Below, piece after piece: positions 45,620-58,196 of a stretch of DNA of 64,000 nt (position 1 is the stretch's first letter; each line of letters opens with the position of its first letter). The translations under genes and the position numbers were made by a program. The DNA is from Candidatus Anammoxibacter sp. (GTDB lineage: Bacteria > Planctomycetota > Brocadiia > Brocadiales > Anammoxibacteraceae). Location: positions 62,001-126,000 of the forward strand of contig JAIQZO010000034.1 in assembly GCA_021777055.1 (NCBI GenBank), in the 5' to 3' direction. The notes below the pieces were generated by a model that did no database searches, was not told the origin of the DNA, and was given only the letters and a program-made list of their open reading frames with translations.

Positions 45620-47509
45620 CTATTTAATCACCGGCAAAACCAATCTTGCCGTTGTCCCTTTGCCGTCCTTTGAATCAAATTTCAGATCGCCGCAGTGGTC
45701 TTCAACAATTTTATATGATATAGACAACCCTAAACCTGTCCCACCACAATCCCGTTTAGTTGTAAAAAACGGATCCATAATATAGTTATGAATTTCAGAA
45801 GGAATGCCAACCCCTTCATCGATTATAGTTAATATAATATTATCTGAATCCTTGCTAAATGATGTCTTTATATTAATACTCTTCTCTCTGTTCTCAAGTG
45901 ATTGGCAAGCATTTGTAATCAAATTAATAATAACCTGCTCTAGCTGTTGGAAATTACCCATTACCTCTGGTATATTTTTGCCGTAATTTATAGAAAAATA
46001 ATTTGTTGATTTTTTTATGAGATTGTTGATGATAAAAATAGAAGACTCCACAACTTTATTTATATCAATTGATTGATTTAATTCCCCCATATCATTTCGT
46101 GCAAAATTCTTTAAGCTCTCTACTATCTTTTGTATACGCTTAGAACCTTCTCCAATTCCAGAGATTAATTGTCCCATCTTTTCGTTAGCTTTTGAATATG
46201 GCATACCTGCCAAAATAAAATCACCGTTTTTGTCAAAATATTGGTTTAATATGGATTGGATATCATTCCATGCCCTTTCAATTATTTTGCCATTGAGGAG
46301 GATAAAGTTATTTGGATTGTTAATTTCATGGGCCACACCTGAAACCATTGTCCCGAGGGATGACATCTTATCCGCCTGTATCAATTTTTGCTGCTGCATC
46401 TTAGAAATCTTTTCTGAGAGTTTACGTTCAGAAATATCACGAATTATACCACTGAACAAGATATTTGAGCCAGTTTCCCAAGTACCAATTGATAATTCCA
46501 GGGGAAATTCAGTCCGGTCTTTTCGAACTCCTATTAGTTCTACAGTTTTTCCTAAAAGGTCAGATTTGCCTGTTTTGACTACCCTGCTAAACCCTTTCCT
46601 GTGCGCATCATAAAATCTATCCGGCATCAACACCGTTAACGATTTTCCAACTATTTCATTCTCAACATAACCAAAAATGGTAGAGGCTCCTTTGTTCCAT
46701 GATATAATGTTGCCATCACTATCTGCTGAAATAATTGCGTCTGATGCGGTCTCAGTTAAAGACCTATATCTTTCTTCGCTATCTTTTAACCCTTTTTCCG
46801 CCCGTTCTCGTTCAATGTTTTGTTCCTTTAATTCTTTTACACGCAATTTAAGATTCACTAATAATTGTATTTTTCTGAGATTTGCCTTAAACATCTCTAA
46901 TACCGTTATGGCGAAATTGCTTTCACTTTTGTTAAATTTTTTGTCGTAACGTGCAAGGGCTAATATCCGTAATAACTTCCCTTCGGTTATTTCCGGAACA
47001 ATCATGTAATAATAAGTATTATTTGTGAAACTATTTTTTATTTTTACTTTATTATCCAGATGGTTATTTGAAATGAAAACCTTATGGGTTTTCTCTAGAT
47101 TTTCTAACAATTCTTTGGAAAAATGTAAAAAAATAGTATCCTTATTGCCGCTTTCATGGTTGTATTGATATTCCAGATCACAACAAGTTCCATTTATCTT
47201 AAAAGATACACCTTCAAAAATATTCAGCTTATCGTCCAATCTTTCGAATGCTTCTTTAAACAATCCCTCACGGTTGTTAATAGTTGCAAACAATTTGCTT
47301 ATATTGTAAAGGGTCATAACCTCTTCTATCTGTGACGAGAGGAAATTGTCAAGGGAATGCCTGAGTTTAAATATAAAATCTTTAAGAAACTCTGAGAGGT
47401 CAGGATTGTCAACATTAGCCGTTTTATTAAAGTCACCCGATGCCACACTTTTCAGAAAATCTTGTAAATAAGAATAATCGTCCGGGGAAATGGTAGTAGT
47501 TTCAGACAT
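45620..47509 (-). CDS. PAS-domain sensor histidine kinase (NtrB-like output)
   Basis: The 629-residue soluble kinase has a GAF-like N-terminal module (about 1-215), a short coiled coil (220-245), a PAS domain (about 245-365, DAIISADSDGNIISWNKGA..GY) and a HisKA/HATPase core: His394 in GVAHEINNPNNF, N box LITNACQSL, G1 DEGVGIPSEI and G2 GGTGLGLSIS. No membrane segment is present, so it senses an internal signal. Its first 230 residues are duplicated as a stand-alone gene at 26933-27649. It sits between an unknown small gene and the sigma-54 regulator gene, which should be its phosphorylation partner. Confidence 0.93.
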   Translation of the reverse strand: MSETTTISPDDYSYLQDFLKSVASGDFNKTANVDNPDLSEFLKDFIFKLRHSLDNFLSSQIEEVMTLYNISKLFATINNREGLFKEAFERLDDKLNIFEGVSFKINGTCCDLEYQYNHESGNKDTIFLHFSKELLENLEKTHKVFISNNHLDNKVKIKNSFTNNTYYYMIVPEITEGKLLRILALARYDKKFNKSESNFAITVLEMFKANLRKIQLLVNLKLRVKELKEQNIERERAEKGLKDSEERYRSLTETASDAIISADSDGNIISWNKGASTIFGYVENEIVGKSLTVLMPDRFYDAHRKGFSRVVKTGKSDLLGKTVELIGVRKDRTEFPLELSIGTWETGSNILFSGIIRDISERKLSEKISKMQQQKLIQADKMSSLGTMVSGVAHEINNPNNFILLNGKIIERAWNDIQSILNQYFDKNGDFILAGMPYSKANEKMGQLISGIGEGSKRIQKIVESLKNFARNDMGELNQSIDINKVVESSIFIINNLIKKSTNYFSINYGKNIPEVMGNFQQLEQVIINLITNACQSLENREKSINIKTSFSKDSDNIILTIIDEGVGIPSEIHNYIMDPFFTTKRDCGGTGLGLSISYKIVEDHCGDLKFDSKDGKGTTARLVLPVIK

Positions 47510-47578
47510 AATGCTATCTTCTATTCTTCTCTTTTTTCTAAAATAAAAAAGATAAATTTGATAATTTATGGAAGTAGC

Positions 47579-47971
47579 CTAAGCGTGGTTTCGTTTTCTG
47601 TTTTCTATTAAATTTAATAGCAAGTCTTTTAGGTGTTGCCATGCTATCGGTTTGATCTTAATGATCCTGAACATCACATTAATATGATAATTGCCGACTG
47701 TTCCTAAAAGCCGGTAATAATATGGCTTGTCAATAATAAATATTGAATCCGTAATCCATGAAACATCTAAATTTTCTGAAAATAGTCGAACATCCTCTTT
47801 TTCGATGTTAAAAGGGAGTTCTATGGATAATTCTGTTTGGTCAAGGCAATCACGTAGTACTGTTATATTGCACTCTTTAACTTCGTTAGGAACTATATCC
47901 AATTGTTCTCTTAATTTTTTCGTGTTTGGATTATCTTGTTGGGGCATTGTTTCTAGTTGCAACAAATTCAC
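47579..47971 (-). CDS. Unknown small protein of the signalling operon
   Basis: A 130-residue product starting at a GTG with GGGAG 9 bases ahead, inside the end of the V4R gene (41-base overlap); an internal ATG at 47947 is an alternative without a ribosome site. Sequence such as CLDQTELSIELPFNIEKEDVRLFSENLDVSWITDSIFII suggests an alpha/beta fold; no family recognised. Tight coupling with the V4R gene and the kinase implies a role in the same pathway. Confidence 0.65.
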   Translation of the reverse strand: MNLLQLETMPQQDNPNTKKLREQLDIVPNEVKECNITVLRDCLDQTELSIELPFNIEKEDVRLFSENLDVSWITDSIFIIDKPYYYRLLGTVGNYHINVMFRIIKIKPIAWQHLKDLLLNLIENRKRNHA

Positions 47972-49202
47972 AATGAGGATCTCCCATACATCGACACTTT
48001 GTTTCTATGGCTTTAAAGTTGTTCTCATTCCCAAAAAGTTCATTGTAAAAAGTCTCATTTAATGTTGGTTTGGTAGTTATATCTCCAAAATATAGTAAAT
48101 TCATAATTCCGGCAGTTCCACCTGTTTGCAGATAACACTTCGGTTTATCAGATATTCCGTACATTGCAAGGTATCCGTTTGATTCGTAACTCCCGTCCAC
48201 TATTATTGTCAATCTTTCATTTGGTATAAGTTCTTTAATGGTTACTTTTCCCCATCCGAATGAGTTTACAATTGCGACTATCCCGTGGACCCAATCTTCG
48301 CGGTTCTTGATCATCGGTGTTATTAAGGCGTGCCACTCAGCAGACTCCATAATTCCTCCAAAGGTATTGAATGCGCATACATGTCCGGCTTCTACAAGCA
48401 TCGCCCGGCTAACATTCCGCATCCTTTCTCCCTTTTTCAACACCATCATGTTTTCGAATTCATATGAGACCATATTATAATAGTTGGCGAACATATGGGT
48501 GAGATAAGCTCCAAAGGCCGGAATAAGTCCCTCTTCGTTGCCTAATAAACTCATTTTTAATATGGCGTTATTTACAACATTCTCATTTATATTATTTGTT
48601 GGATTTTCTCTTTGAGGGATTTCAGATAGTAAGTTTCCTGATTTCGGAGATGTTTTTATTAATATCGGATCTTCCGCAACAGTAACATAAAATCTGCACT
48701 GTTGATCTCCTTTTGCAATACACTCCAACTCTTCCACAAAATAGTATTCTTGCGGTTTATCGTAAGCTACCGCAAATGACGCAGCTATAAAACCAGTAGT
48801 AAAAAAATCAACAGGAGTTTTCCGTAGCCCCCACTTTATTTTCCATGCAAATCCATAGTGTTGTATAGGGGAATAAACATCTCCCCCTGCACTAGAGACA
48901 TTGTTGAATGAAAAATCCAAAAGACCGTACCCGAATGTTTTAAATATGGATGCTGCGGCATTTAATCTTGTTTCAGGTGAATTTAGGGTAGGGTTAATTA
49001 ATATAAGCTCTTTTAAATGAGAGTATGTAACTGAAACGGCAGAGTTGATTAGTACTGGTGTCGTGTTGATGTATTCAGGATCCTCAATGGTCCGTTGTAA
49101 GAAGATGTTATAATGGTTGCAGTGTATAACAAGTGGTTCACCATAAGAGAACTTTAGATAGTTTTTTTTGTCAACCTTAATTTCCGGCTGAAATGTCTCC
49201 AT
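47931..49202 (-). CDS. Protein with two V4R-like ligand-binding domains
   Basis: The ATG at 49202 is chosen (AAAGGAG 9 bases ahead); a TTG 9 bases upstream is also in frame. In 423 residues there are two copies of a V4R-like pattern, each ending with a cysteine-bracketed turn: ECIAKGDQQCRFYV (about 160-173) and KCRCMGDPHCEFVA (near 405-418), preceded by GYGLLDF and GWGKVTI strands. V4R domains bind small hydrophobic or metal-linked ligands and form the sensor of sigma-54 activators such as XylR and DmpR. Here the sensor is a separate protein in an operon with a kinase and sigma-54 regulator, so it may supply the signal. Confidence 0.75.
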   Translation of the reverse strand: METFQPEIKVDKKNYLKFSYGEPLVIHCNHYNIFLQRTIEDPEYINTTPVLINSAVSVTYSHLKELILINPTLNSPETRLNAAASIFKTFGYGLLDFSFNNVSSAGGDVYSPIQHYGFAWKIKWGLRKTPVDFFTTGFIAASFAVAYDKPQEYYFVEELECIAKGDQQCRFYVTVAEDPILIKTSPKSGNLLSEIPQRENPTNNINENVVNNAILKMSLLGNEEGLIPAFGAYLTHMFANYYNMVSYEFENMMVLKKGERMRNVSRAMLVEAGHVCAFNTFGGIMESAEWHALITPMIKNREDWVHGIVAIVNSFGWGKVTIKELIPNERLTIIVDGSYESNGYLAMYGISDKPKCYLQTGGTAGIMNLLYFGDITTKPTLNETFYNELFGNENNFKAIETKCRCMGDPHCEFVATRNNAPTR

Positions 49203-49237
49203 TGTTATCAACTCCTTTAGTTATAAAGTAATATCTG

Positions 49238-49486
49238 TTAGTCTGATTGGTTTAGATAGGGCTTTATATCACTGCAGTCAATCTTTTCCAAACTAAGTAC
49301 TTTCTTCGCCGCTTCTCTGACTCTATGCTGGAAGATTGTGGAATATTCCTCTTGATCTTCAGGAAACTCATCCGGGTCAAATCCTACAATTAGACCAATC
49401 CTTTGTATATGAAGATCCGGCATTGTCGGGGCGTTATCTTTTACAAATTCAAGAATTGCGAGAACATGATCCTCAATGGATTTCAT
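49238..49486 (-). CDS. Small acidic protein, first gene of the signalling operon
   Basis: An 82-residue product with GGAGG 10 bases ahead of the ATG. It is mostly helical and acidic (MKSIEDHVLAILEFVKDNAP; FDPDEFPEDQEEYSTIFQHRV). No family recognised. The next gene starts 35 bases later, so it is very probably co-transcribed with it. Confidence 0.65.
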   Translation of the reverse strand: MKSIEDHVLAILEFVKDNAPTMPDLHIQRIGLIVGFDPDEFPEDQEEYSTIFQHRVREAAKKVLSLEKIDCSDIKPYLNQSD

Positions 49487-50008
49487 GTCAGCTAACCTCC
49501 GTTTTTATGGCATAACATGGATTAACATTTTACTCTATAAATGGATATACAAATAGGATTTAAGTGATAACATTATATTAAAATATCCTTCTGTGTCGAA
49601 CATTTTTTAATAGATGAGTAATTTGCTTTTTAGCGGAAGGTTTACCTGCAGGTTAGAGTGCAAAATAAAATAGCAGATTAATGGAGAGTGAGTAAATAGA
49701 TTGGTACATTCGGGTTTAGATTCTGTCCAGCTTTGGTCTATCTCCAGTCACACGGCTCCCCAATGCTGAAAAGGCCGTGGTTTCCGTTCTGCCCAATAAG
49801 GTTGCCTAAATTTGACCTAAATCTGGCTAAAAATATTTGAAATTTTTGTGGTTTAAAAGCTCAATGTTTTCTTGTTCCGGTATATTTAAGTTTTGAACCA
49901 TGAACATTGAATCATAAACTAAAAAAAACTCTATCTTCAGTTTATTAAAAATTTAAGAGCTAAATTTGTGCAATTAGGGTGTAAGAATCTAAGCCCGAAA
50001 TGATAATT
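49487..50008. other. Intergenic region
   Basis: Presumed promoter region of the signalling operon. I find no sigma-54-type motif near the start at 49486. The stretch 49715-49830 is less AT-rich than its surroundings and may be a relic of something, but no frame is recognisable. Confidence 0.4.
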
Positions 50009-50947
50009 CTATTTTATGTTTATAACACATCTGAATCCGGTAAAATAGTTTCTCAGCTCCGGTTTGGATTTTTGCCTGAATGTGGAATTTATAAATGACT
50101 TTTCATTTAGCCATGCTCCTCCACGCATTATTTTCCTAGTTTCGGGTTTTGTGCATTCAGGGTTTTCATAAGGAGAATTAGAATAGAAATCCGGGTTGTA
50201 CCAATCTTTGCACCACTCCCATACGTTTCCGGACATGTCGTATAGACCGTACGGAGAAACTCCGTCCTTGTAACTTCCCACAGGTGCAGTACTGCCAAAG
50301 CAAAATTTATGTTTTTCTATGCAAAAATTGGCATATGTACAATTGGGCTCGTTACTCCCCCAAGGATAAATATAGCCGGGTTTTTCCCCTCTTGCTGCTT
50401 TTTCCCATTGAGCTTCAGTTGGCAGTGATTTACCTGCCCACCTGGCATAAGCATCTGCTTCATACCAACTTATACCGGTGATTGGATTTTCAGGGTAATG
50501 GATGCTGCCTCTGAAGTTTGAGGATTCGTCTTTGTTCCACCAATTTGGAGCGGTAATGCTGTTTTTCTCTTTCCAGTTCCAGCCGTCGTCTGTCCAGAGA
50601 TTTTTCTTTTCGTAACCACCATCTTTTATGAATTTATAGAACTTGCTATTTGTTACTTCATATTTATCTATATAGTATGCATTTAAAAAGACCTTATGTG
50701 CCGGTTTGCCGAAATCAACATCTTTATGATTGTGGTGTGCATGATGATCGTCATGTCCTCCATGGTTATGGCCTGCCATCGCCATTTCATCCTCTTTCCC
50801 CATAATAAATTCCCCTTCAGGGATAAGAACCATGTCTTTGATATTCTGTTTCCTTGGTGCTTCACCCTGTTTTGGTACCTCTTTACATGATGAAAATAGA
50901 CAGCATAGGGATAGTAAAAAAATTGTAGTATTTAATCTGATATTCAT
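50009..50947 (-). CDS. Lipoprotein of the SUMF1/FGE-like fold with a histidine-rich insert
   Basis: The 312-residue product has a type II signal peptide with lipobox LFSSC (Cys21). The FGE-sulfatase-type fold is marked by MVLIPEGEFIMG, YYIDKYEVTNSKFYKFI, GISWYEADAYARWAGKSLPTEAQWEKAARG, GNVWEWCKDWY and MRGGAWL..GFRCV. The cysteine pair that formylglycine-generating enzymes use for catalysis is not present at the usual place (Ser/Thr in ..NSTFRQ), so it is probably a binding member. Residues 60-76 form a His-rich run (HNHGGHDDHHAHHNHKD) inserted after the first strand, likely to bind metal. It is separated from pyruvate kinase by a 175-base gap. Confidence 0.85.
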   Translation of the reverse strand: MNIRLNTTIFLLSLCCLFSSCKEVPKQGEAPRKQNIKDMVLIPEGEFIMGKEDEMAMAGHNHGGHDDHHAHHNHKDVDFGKPAHKVFLNAYYIDKYEVTNSKFYKFIKDGGYEKKNLWTDDGWNWKEKNSITAPNWWNKDESSNFRGSIHYPENPITGISWYEADAYARWAGKSLPTEAQWEKAARGEKPGYIYPWGSNEPNCTYANFCIEKHKFCFGSTAPVGSYKDGVSPYGLYDMSGNVWEWCKDWYNPDFYSNSPYENPECTKPETRKIMRGGAWLNEKSFINSTFRQKSKPELRNYFTGFRCVINIK

Positions 50948-51122
50948 TTTTTTTTAGTTTGTAGATTAGATTCTTACACCGTAATGGTGATAATTTATCT
51001 TGCAAATTTATAATCAACTGAAAATAATGTTTTCTGTGAGTTCATGGTTCAAGGTTCACTGTTCAAAGGTTAAATGTCCTGAAAAAAACGTTGAACGTTG
51101 AACCCAGAACCTTTAACCCCAA

Positions 51123-52547
51123 TTAGTAAACAGTTTCAACCCTTATCATGTTGGTATTACCAGCGCCCTGCATTGGAACACCGGCGGTAAGTATGACCCG
51201 TTCACCTTTTTTAATAAGTTTCTTCTTCTTTAGTAAGGAAAAAATATGATTAAGGGGGCGTTTCTTGACATTGGTCTTTGCTAGAAAAAATGGGATAACT
51301 GCCCGGCTTATGGTCATCTGTCTTGCTGCATGTTCGTTTGCTGTAAATGCAAATATGGGAATGCATGGTCTCGGCCTGGAGACCTGCCTTGCCGTTTCCC
51401 CTGTCTCTGTAAATACGATAATTGCATCTGCTTTTAACACTTCGGCTAACTGGTTTGCTGTGTATGTTATACCATGGGTAACAATGCTGTTTTCCTCTTC
51501 CGGTGTCCACCATGGAAGAATCTCATGGTTTTCAAACTGATATTTTTCCATCGCTAGGGCGGTCCTGGTCATTGCTTCTACTGCTTGGACGGGATAAGCA
51601 CCCACAGCCGATTCAGCTGAAAGCATTACTGCATCAGCGTACCCACCAACTGCATTTGAGACATCCGATACTTCTGCCCTTGTGGGCCTATAGTTTAGTA
51701 TCATGGATTCCAGCATCTGTGTTGCTATTATTACAGGTTTTCCCGCTTTGCTGCATATGCGCAGTATTTTCTTCTGCACTATCGGTACATCTTCAAAGGG
51801 AATTTCTACACCCATGTCTCCACGGGCAACCATAACACCGTCGGTTTCATTTATAATCCCTTCTAGATTTTTAATAGCTTCGTGTCTTTCAATCTTTGCT
51901 ATGATTTGGGCGCTGGATTTTTCCTGCTTTATAAGTTTTCTCAATGCACGGATATCTTTTTCGTCTTTTACAAAAGATAGGGCCACAAGGTCCACCCCGC
52001 ATTCGAGCCCACATTTTAGTGCTTGTTTATCCTTTTTTGTTATGGGGGATTGTGAGACTGAACTTTCCGGAAGGTTTAAACCCTTGTGATTAGATAGGGT
52101 GCCGCCGTTAAGTACTTCAACTATTACCTTTTTGCCTGTTACTTCTTTTACTCTAACACTAAGATTTCCATCGTCTAAAAGTATTTTGTTACCCTTTTCT
52201 ACATCAAGGTGAAATTTCTTATATTGAACCGGAACAATTTTGTCTTTACCTATGACGCTTTCAGTGGTAAATGTAAGTTCATCTCCTCTATGTATCTTTA
52301 TGAACCCATTTTCAAATGTACCTATTCTGATTTTAGGCCCCTGCAAATCCAGGAGTATTCCCACAAAGAGATTAAGTTTTTTTTCCGCCTTACGTATTGT
52401 ATCTGTAAGACTTTTAATAAGGGAGGAATCTCCGTGCGAAGTGTTAATCCGGAAAACATTTACCCCTGTTAATATTAATTTTTCTATCATTTCGGGGGAT
52501 GATGATGCCGGGCCCAGAGTTGCGACGATTTTTGTCCGTTTTATCAT
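51123..52547 (-). CDS. pyk: Pyruvate kinase
   Basis: The 474-residue product matches pyruvate kinase throughout: TKIVATLGPAS, VFRINTSHG, LLDLQGPKIRIG, the metal-binding Lys/Glu region AKIERHEAIKNLEGII, GVMVARGDMGVEIPFEDVP, VIIATQMLESMI and AVMLSAESAVGAYP. It converts PEP and ADP to pyruvate and ATP in the cytoplasm. Length and domain order (barrel, B domain, C domain) are normal. AAAGGTAAG precedes the ATG. It is not in an obvious operon with glycolytic genes. Confidence 0.97.
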   Translation of the reverse strand: MIKRTKIVATLGPASSSPEMIEKLILTGVNVFRINTSHGDSSLIKSLTDTIRKAEKKLNLFVGILLDLQGPKIRIGTFENGFIKIHRGDELTFTTESVIGKDKIVPVQYKKFHLDVEKGNKILLDDGNLSVRVKEVTGKKVIVEVLNGGTLSNHKGLNLPESSVSQSPITKKDKQALKCGLECGVDLVALSFVKDEKDIRALRKLIKQEKSSAQIIAKIERHEAIKNLEGIINETDGVMVARGDMGVEIPFEDVPIVQKKILRICSKAGKPVIIATQMLESMILNYRPTRAEVSDVSNAVGGYADAVMLSAESAVGAYPVQAVEAMTRTALAMEKYQFENHEILPWWTPEEENSIVTHGITYTANQLAEVLKADAIIVFTETGETARQVSRPRPCIPIFAFTANEHAARQMTISRAVIPFFLAKTNVKKRPLNHIFSLLKKKKLIKKGERVILTAGVPMQGAGNTNMIRVETVY

Positions 52548-52609
52548 GAATTCTTACCTTTAATATTAAATTATATAGATCTAAAACGTAACGACTCAGG
52601 TGGTTTGGC

Positions 52610-52664
52610 CGAAGGCTGACGGTAAAAGTCAAAGCCTTTAAGATTTTACCTTCAGTCTTCAGCC
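52610..52664. repeat. Dispersed GGCTGAAGGCTGAAG-type inverted repeat
   Basis: GGCTGACGGTAAAA pairs with TTTTACCTTCAGTCTTCAGCC. The same words occur at 58131-58196 and 31276-31305. Lies between pyk and the next gene upstream. Confidence 0.55.
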
Positions 52665-52683
52665 TAACTACCTAAAAGTTGCA

Positions 52684-53256
52684 TTAAAACAGTGTTTCCT
52701 GCTCTCCGTACTCTAACTCCTTAGCTAAAATCTTGTTATTATTAATTATTTCCACCGCTTTCTCAGTTATATCATTGCTGTTTGAATAAAAACCGTCATA
52801 TTTGTGATCTCCTGTCACTGGTAGCTCTTCTGCAATGAGAGATATGTGCAGTCCTCCTCCTTTAATTATGGCAAACCAGTTATCTTTGACCCTATAAGCG
52901 TGCTTAGTTATGATATGAACATTGTCTGCTATATGTTCTATTTTTGTGTCACCCATGCCTACAATGAATATCTCCTTTGCATAATGTGCCAACTTTTTAT
53001 AACGATCTGCATACTCTTTGAAATGACTAAGGGTCTGAAATCCAACGTACAGTGTGCTCTTTTTTTTATGTATCTTTAGAGTGTTTTCTATTGTACGGCT
53101 TACAAATTGTAGTGTCAGTATAGATGTGGTAAACTGATAATCTCCATCTATAGAGTTAACGTGGAGGTCCTCAATGAGTGGAAGTGGGTTGTGGTATTCT
53201 TTTAGTGCTTTTACTTCCATTATTAATTCTTTAAAACAGTTAGTTTTTTGTTTCAT
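52684..53256 (-). CDS. DICT-like sensory-domain protein
   Basis: In a product of up to 190 residues (ATG at 53220, MEVKALKEY, is an equally possible start giving 178; neither has a strong ribosome site), residues about 60-105 (KKSTLYVGFQTLSHFKEYADRYKKLAHYAKEIFIVG) fit the DICT domain, a sensory domain associated with diguanylate cyclases and two-component proteins. The stand-alone domain has no output module. It is 137 bases upstream of pyk on the same strand. The family assignment is moderate. Confidence 0.6.
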   Translation of the reverse strand: MKQKTNCFKELIMEVKALKEYHNPLPLIEDLHVNSIDGDYQFTTSILTLQFVSRTIENTLKIHKKKSTLYVGFQTLSHFKEYADRYKKLAHYAKEIFIVGMGDTKIEHIADNVHIITKHAYRVKDNWFAIIKGGGLHISLIAEELPVTGDHKYDGFYSNSNDITEKAVEIINNNKILAKELEYGEQETLF

Positions 53257-53612
53257 GGAATTTAGATAGTTTTAAACAGCATTGTCCGGTTAGCTATTTG
53301 CGTGTGCTAACATTGAATGCCTAAAATGCGCTAAAATGCCTAAATTGATAGAAATTTATTATTCATAAAAAAATTGCTATATTAACTTTAGGGGCTTTTT
53401 TACATCATTATGTTGCATGATGTTCTCAAATAGTCAATATTCTCACACAGCAAAAGGCTAACCGGATAATGCAGAGTTTTAAATATATTTATTTGTATGT
53501 TTATATTGTTGCATTTGCAAAATTATAGATATTTAGTTTGTGTCATTATCCAAAAATGTTTTTGTACCCTCTTTTTTTACATTCAGCCTTATGCTGTTAG
53601 TCTGGTTTCATA
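53257..53612. other. Intergenic region
   Basis: Very AT-rich; nothing recognisable. Confidence 0.4.
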
Positions 53613-54143
53613 TTAAAATGCCAGGTTTTCTAATTTCCATTTACCTTTTTCAAATCTTAAAATAGATGTATAATAACGTCTTTCCTTTGGGCCGCAATCT
53701 TTTCTTGTTTCAACATAAGATTTAACAATGTATAAACCCTCTTCGTTAATTGAAACATCTGTGCCATGTCGCCTAGGGAATAAAGCGTTTTGTGGAAATT
53801 TTAATCTTTGTGATACAAACCTTATGGATGCATCGATTGCTCCTTCTTCTGTATCATCGCCGCTGATTTGTTCTTTTGCGGCGGTAAAGTTATTTTCTGA
53901 TTCGTCTTTTTCATCCTCATCGCTACTGATTTGTTCTCTTGCGGATGTAAAGTTGTTTACTGATTTCTCTTTTTCATCCCTACAGCCATATAATGGGATA
54001 AGAAATATGATGGCAGCGAATGCAAAAAGATTAAATGAGGATATATTTATTCTTGCAGGGTGGAGATGTTTTGACATAAATATAGCTTTTCCATATTCAA
54101 TCACCATATGAAAGAGATATTTATGTGATTTTTGGCTCTGCAT
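53613..54143 (-). CDS. Putative lipoprotein with a duplicated acidic repeat
   Basis: A well-placed AGGAG supports the ATG at 54143, giving 176 residues and an unusually long N-terminal tail of about 34 residues before the hydrophobic segment and lipobox LYGC (Cys54); an internal Met23 start would give a normal signal but lacks a ribosome site. After the cysteine a ~21-residue unit is repeated (VNNFTSAREQISSDEDEKDE / ENNFTAAKEQISGDDTEEGA). The remaining ~80 residues (FVSQRLKFPQNALFPRRHG, then RYYTSILRFEKGKWKL) resemble the NTF2-like exported folds that end in a short beta sheet. Function unknown. Confidence 0.65.
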   Translation of the reverse strand: MQSQKSHKYLFHMVIEYGKAIFMSKHLHPARINISSFNLFAFAAIIFLIPLYGCRDEKEKSVNNFTSAREQISSDEDEKDESENNFTAAKEQISGDDTEEGAIDASIRFVSQRLKFPQNALFPRRHGTDVSINEEGLYIVKSYVETRKDCGPKERRYYTSILRFEKGKWKLENLAF

Positions 54144-54907
54144 CTTACCGCTCCTGGCTAATAAAGAATATGTTAATACTTAACTTCCTTGAATTTTACA
54201 CACTATAAAATTATAAACTATTACTCATAATGAAGCAACGAAATGTGTGCTTTCGTTTGTTTGCGCAATATTTGCAGTACAAAGTTTTATTTATTATATG
54301 CTCATTCATTGCTTGATGAAATTCTTACGGTCTCTATGTTAATTATATCTTATATTTTGTGATTAAAATGGTATACGCAATTGCAACATATGTGAAAGCT
54401 CAAACTGAATTTAGAGAAAGAGAAGAGAAATATGGTAAAATATTTAAGCTATGCATTATAGTTTTCCTTCGTATAGGTTATAAAGGAAAAATGTAAGTTT
54501 AAGCCAATTTCAGAAAACATTAAGTATCTTCAAATAACAAGTATAACCAGAACCTGTTCGTTACAGGGCGTCTCACTAATCGTTACATATAAAAAGTAAT
54601 GAGATGAAGTGAATAACGAACCGCATAACAAGGAATATTGAATTTTAAAATGAGAAAAACTTCATAATTCGACATTCTTTGTTCAATATTCGATATTGCT
54701 ATTTAAAACTTTTTTATACTCATTCCAAGGCTGATGCCTAGGAACGAGATTCTAAATCAACAGAATTGTTTTGGTGATATCCCAGACACTTTATAAATTA
54801 TATTATATTAGTGGGGTACGATTAGAATACGAACAGTTCATAATTAGTTATAAAATCAGTTTGAACTGATGAAAAAGTGAGTATAGAATTACTTTCTGAT
54901 ACTATTT
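54144..54907. other. Long AT-rich intergenic region
   Basis: No gene seen in 760 bases. ATTCCAAGGCTGATGCCTAGGAACGAG at 54722 is a small repeat-like palindrome. ATCAGTTTGAACTGAT at 54847 is a perfect 16-bp palindrome 50 bases ahead of the next gene and resembles the ends of the element at 29974-30228. Confidence 0.45.
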
Positions 54908-58119
<3,212 letters not shown>

Positions 58120-58130
58120 GTGAATAGGCT

Positions 58131-58196
58131 GAAGGCTGAAGACTGTAGGTAAAAGCTTAAAGGCCGTGGGTTTTACCTTCCGCCTTCGTTTTTATA
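58131..58196. terminator. Terminator between convergent tpl and rsmE genes
   Basis: GAAGGCTGAAGACTGTAGG followed by TAAAA (from 58131) pairs with TTTTACCTTCCGCCTTC (58171-58187), followed by GTTTTTATA. The same repeat word is at 52610-52664. It may serve both strands. Confidence 0.7.

Noticed and set aside
51250..52089. Several frames overlapping pyruvate kinase on both strands
   Set aside because: The pyruvate kinase frame is unmistakable and full length, so the others are shadows.
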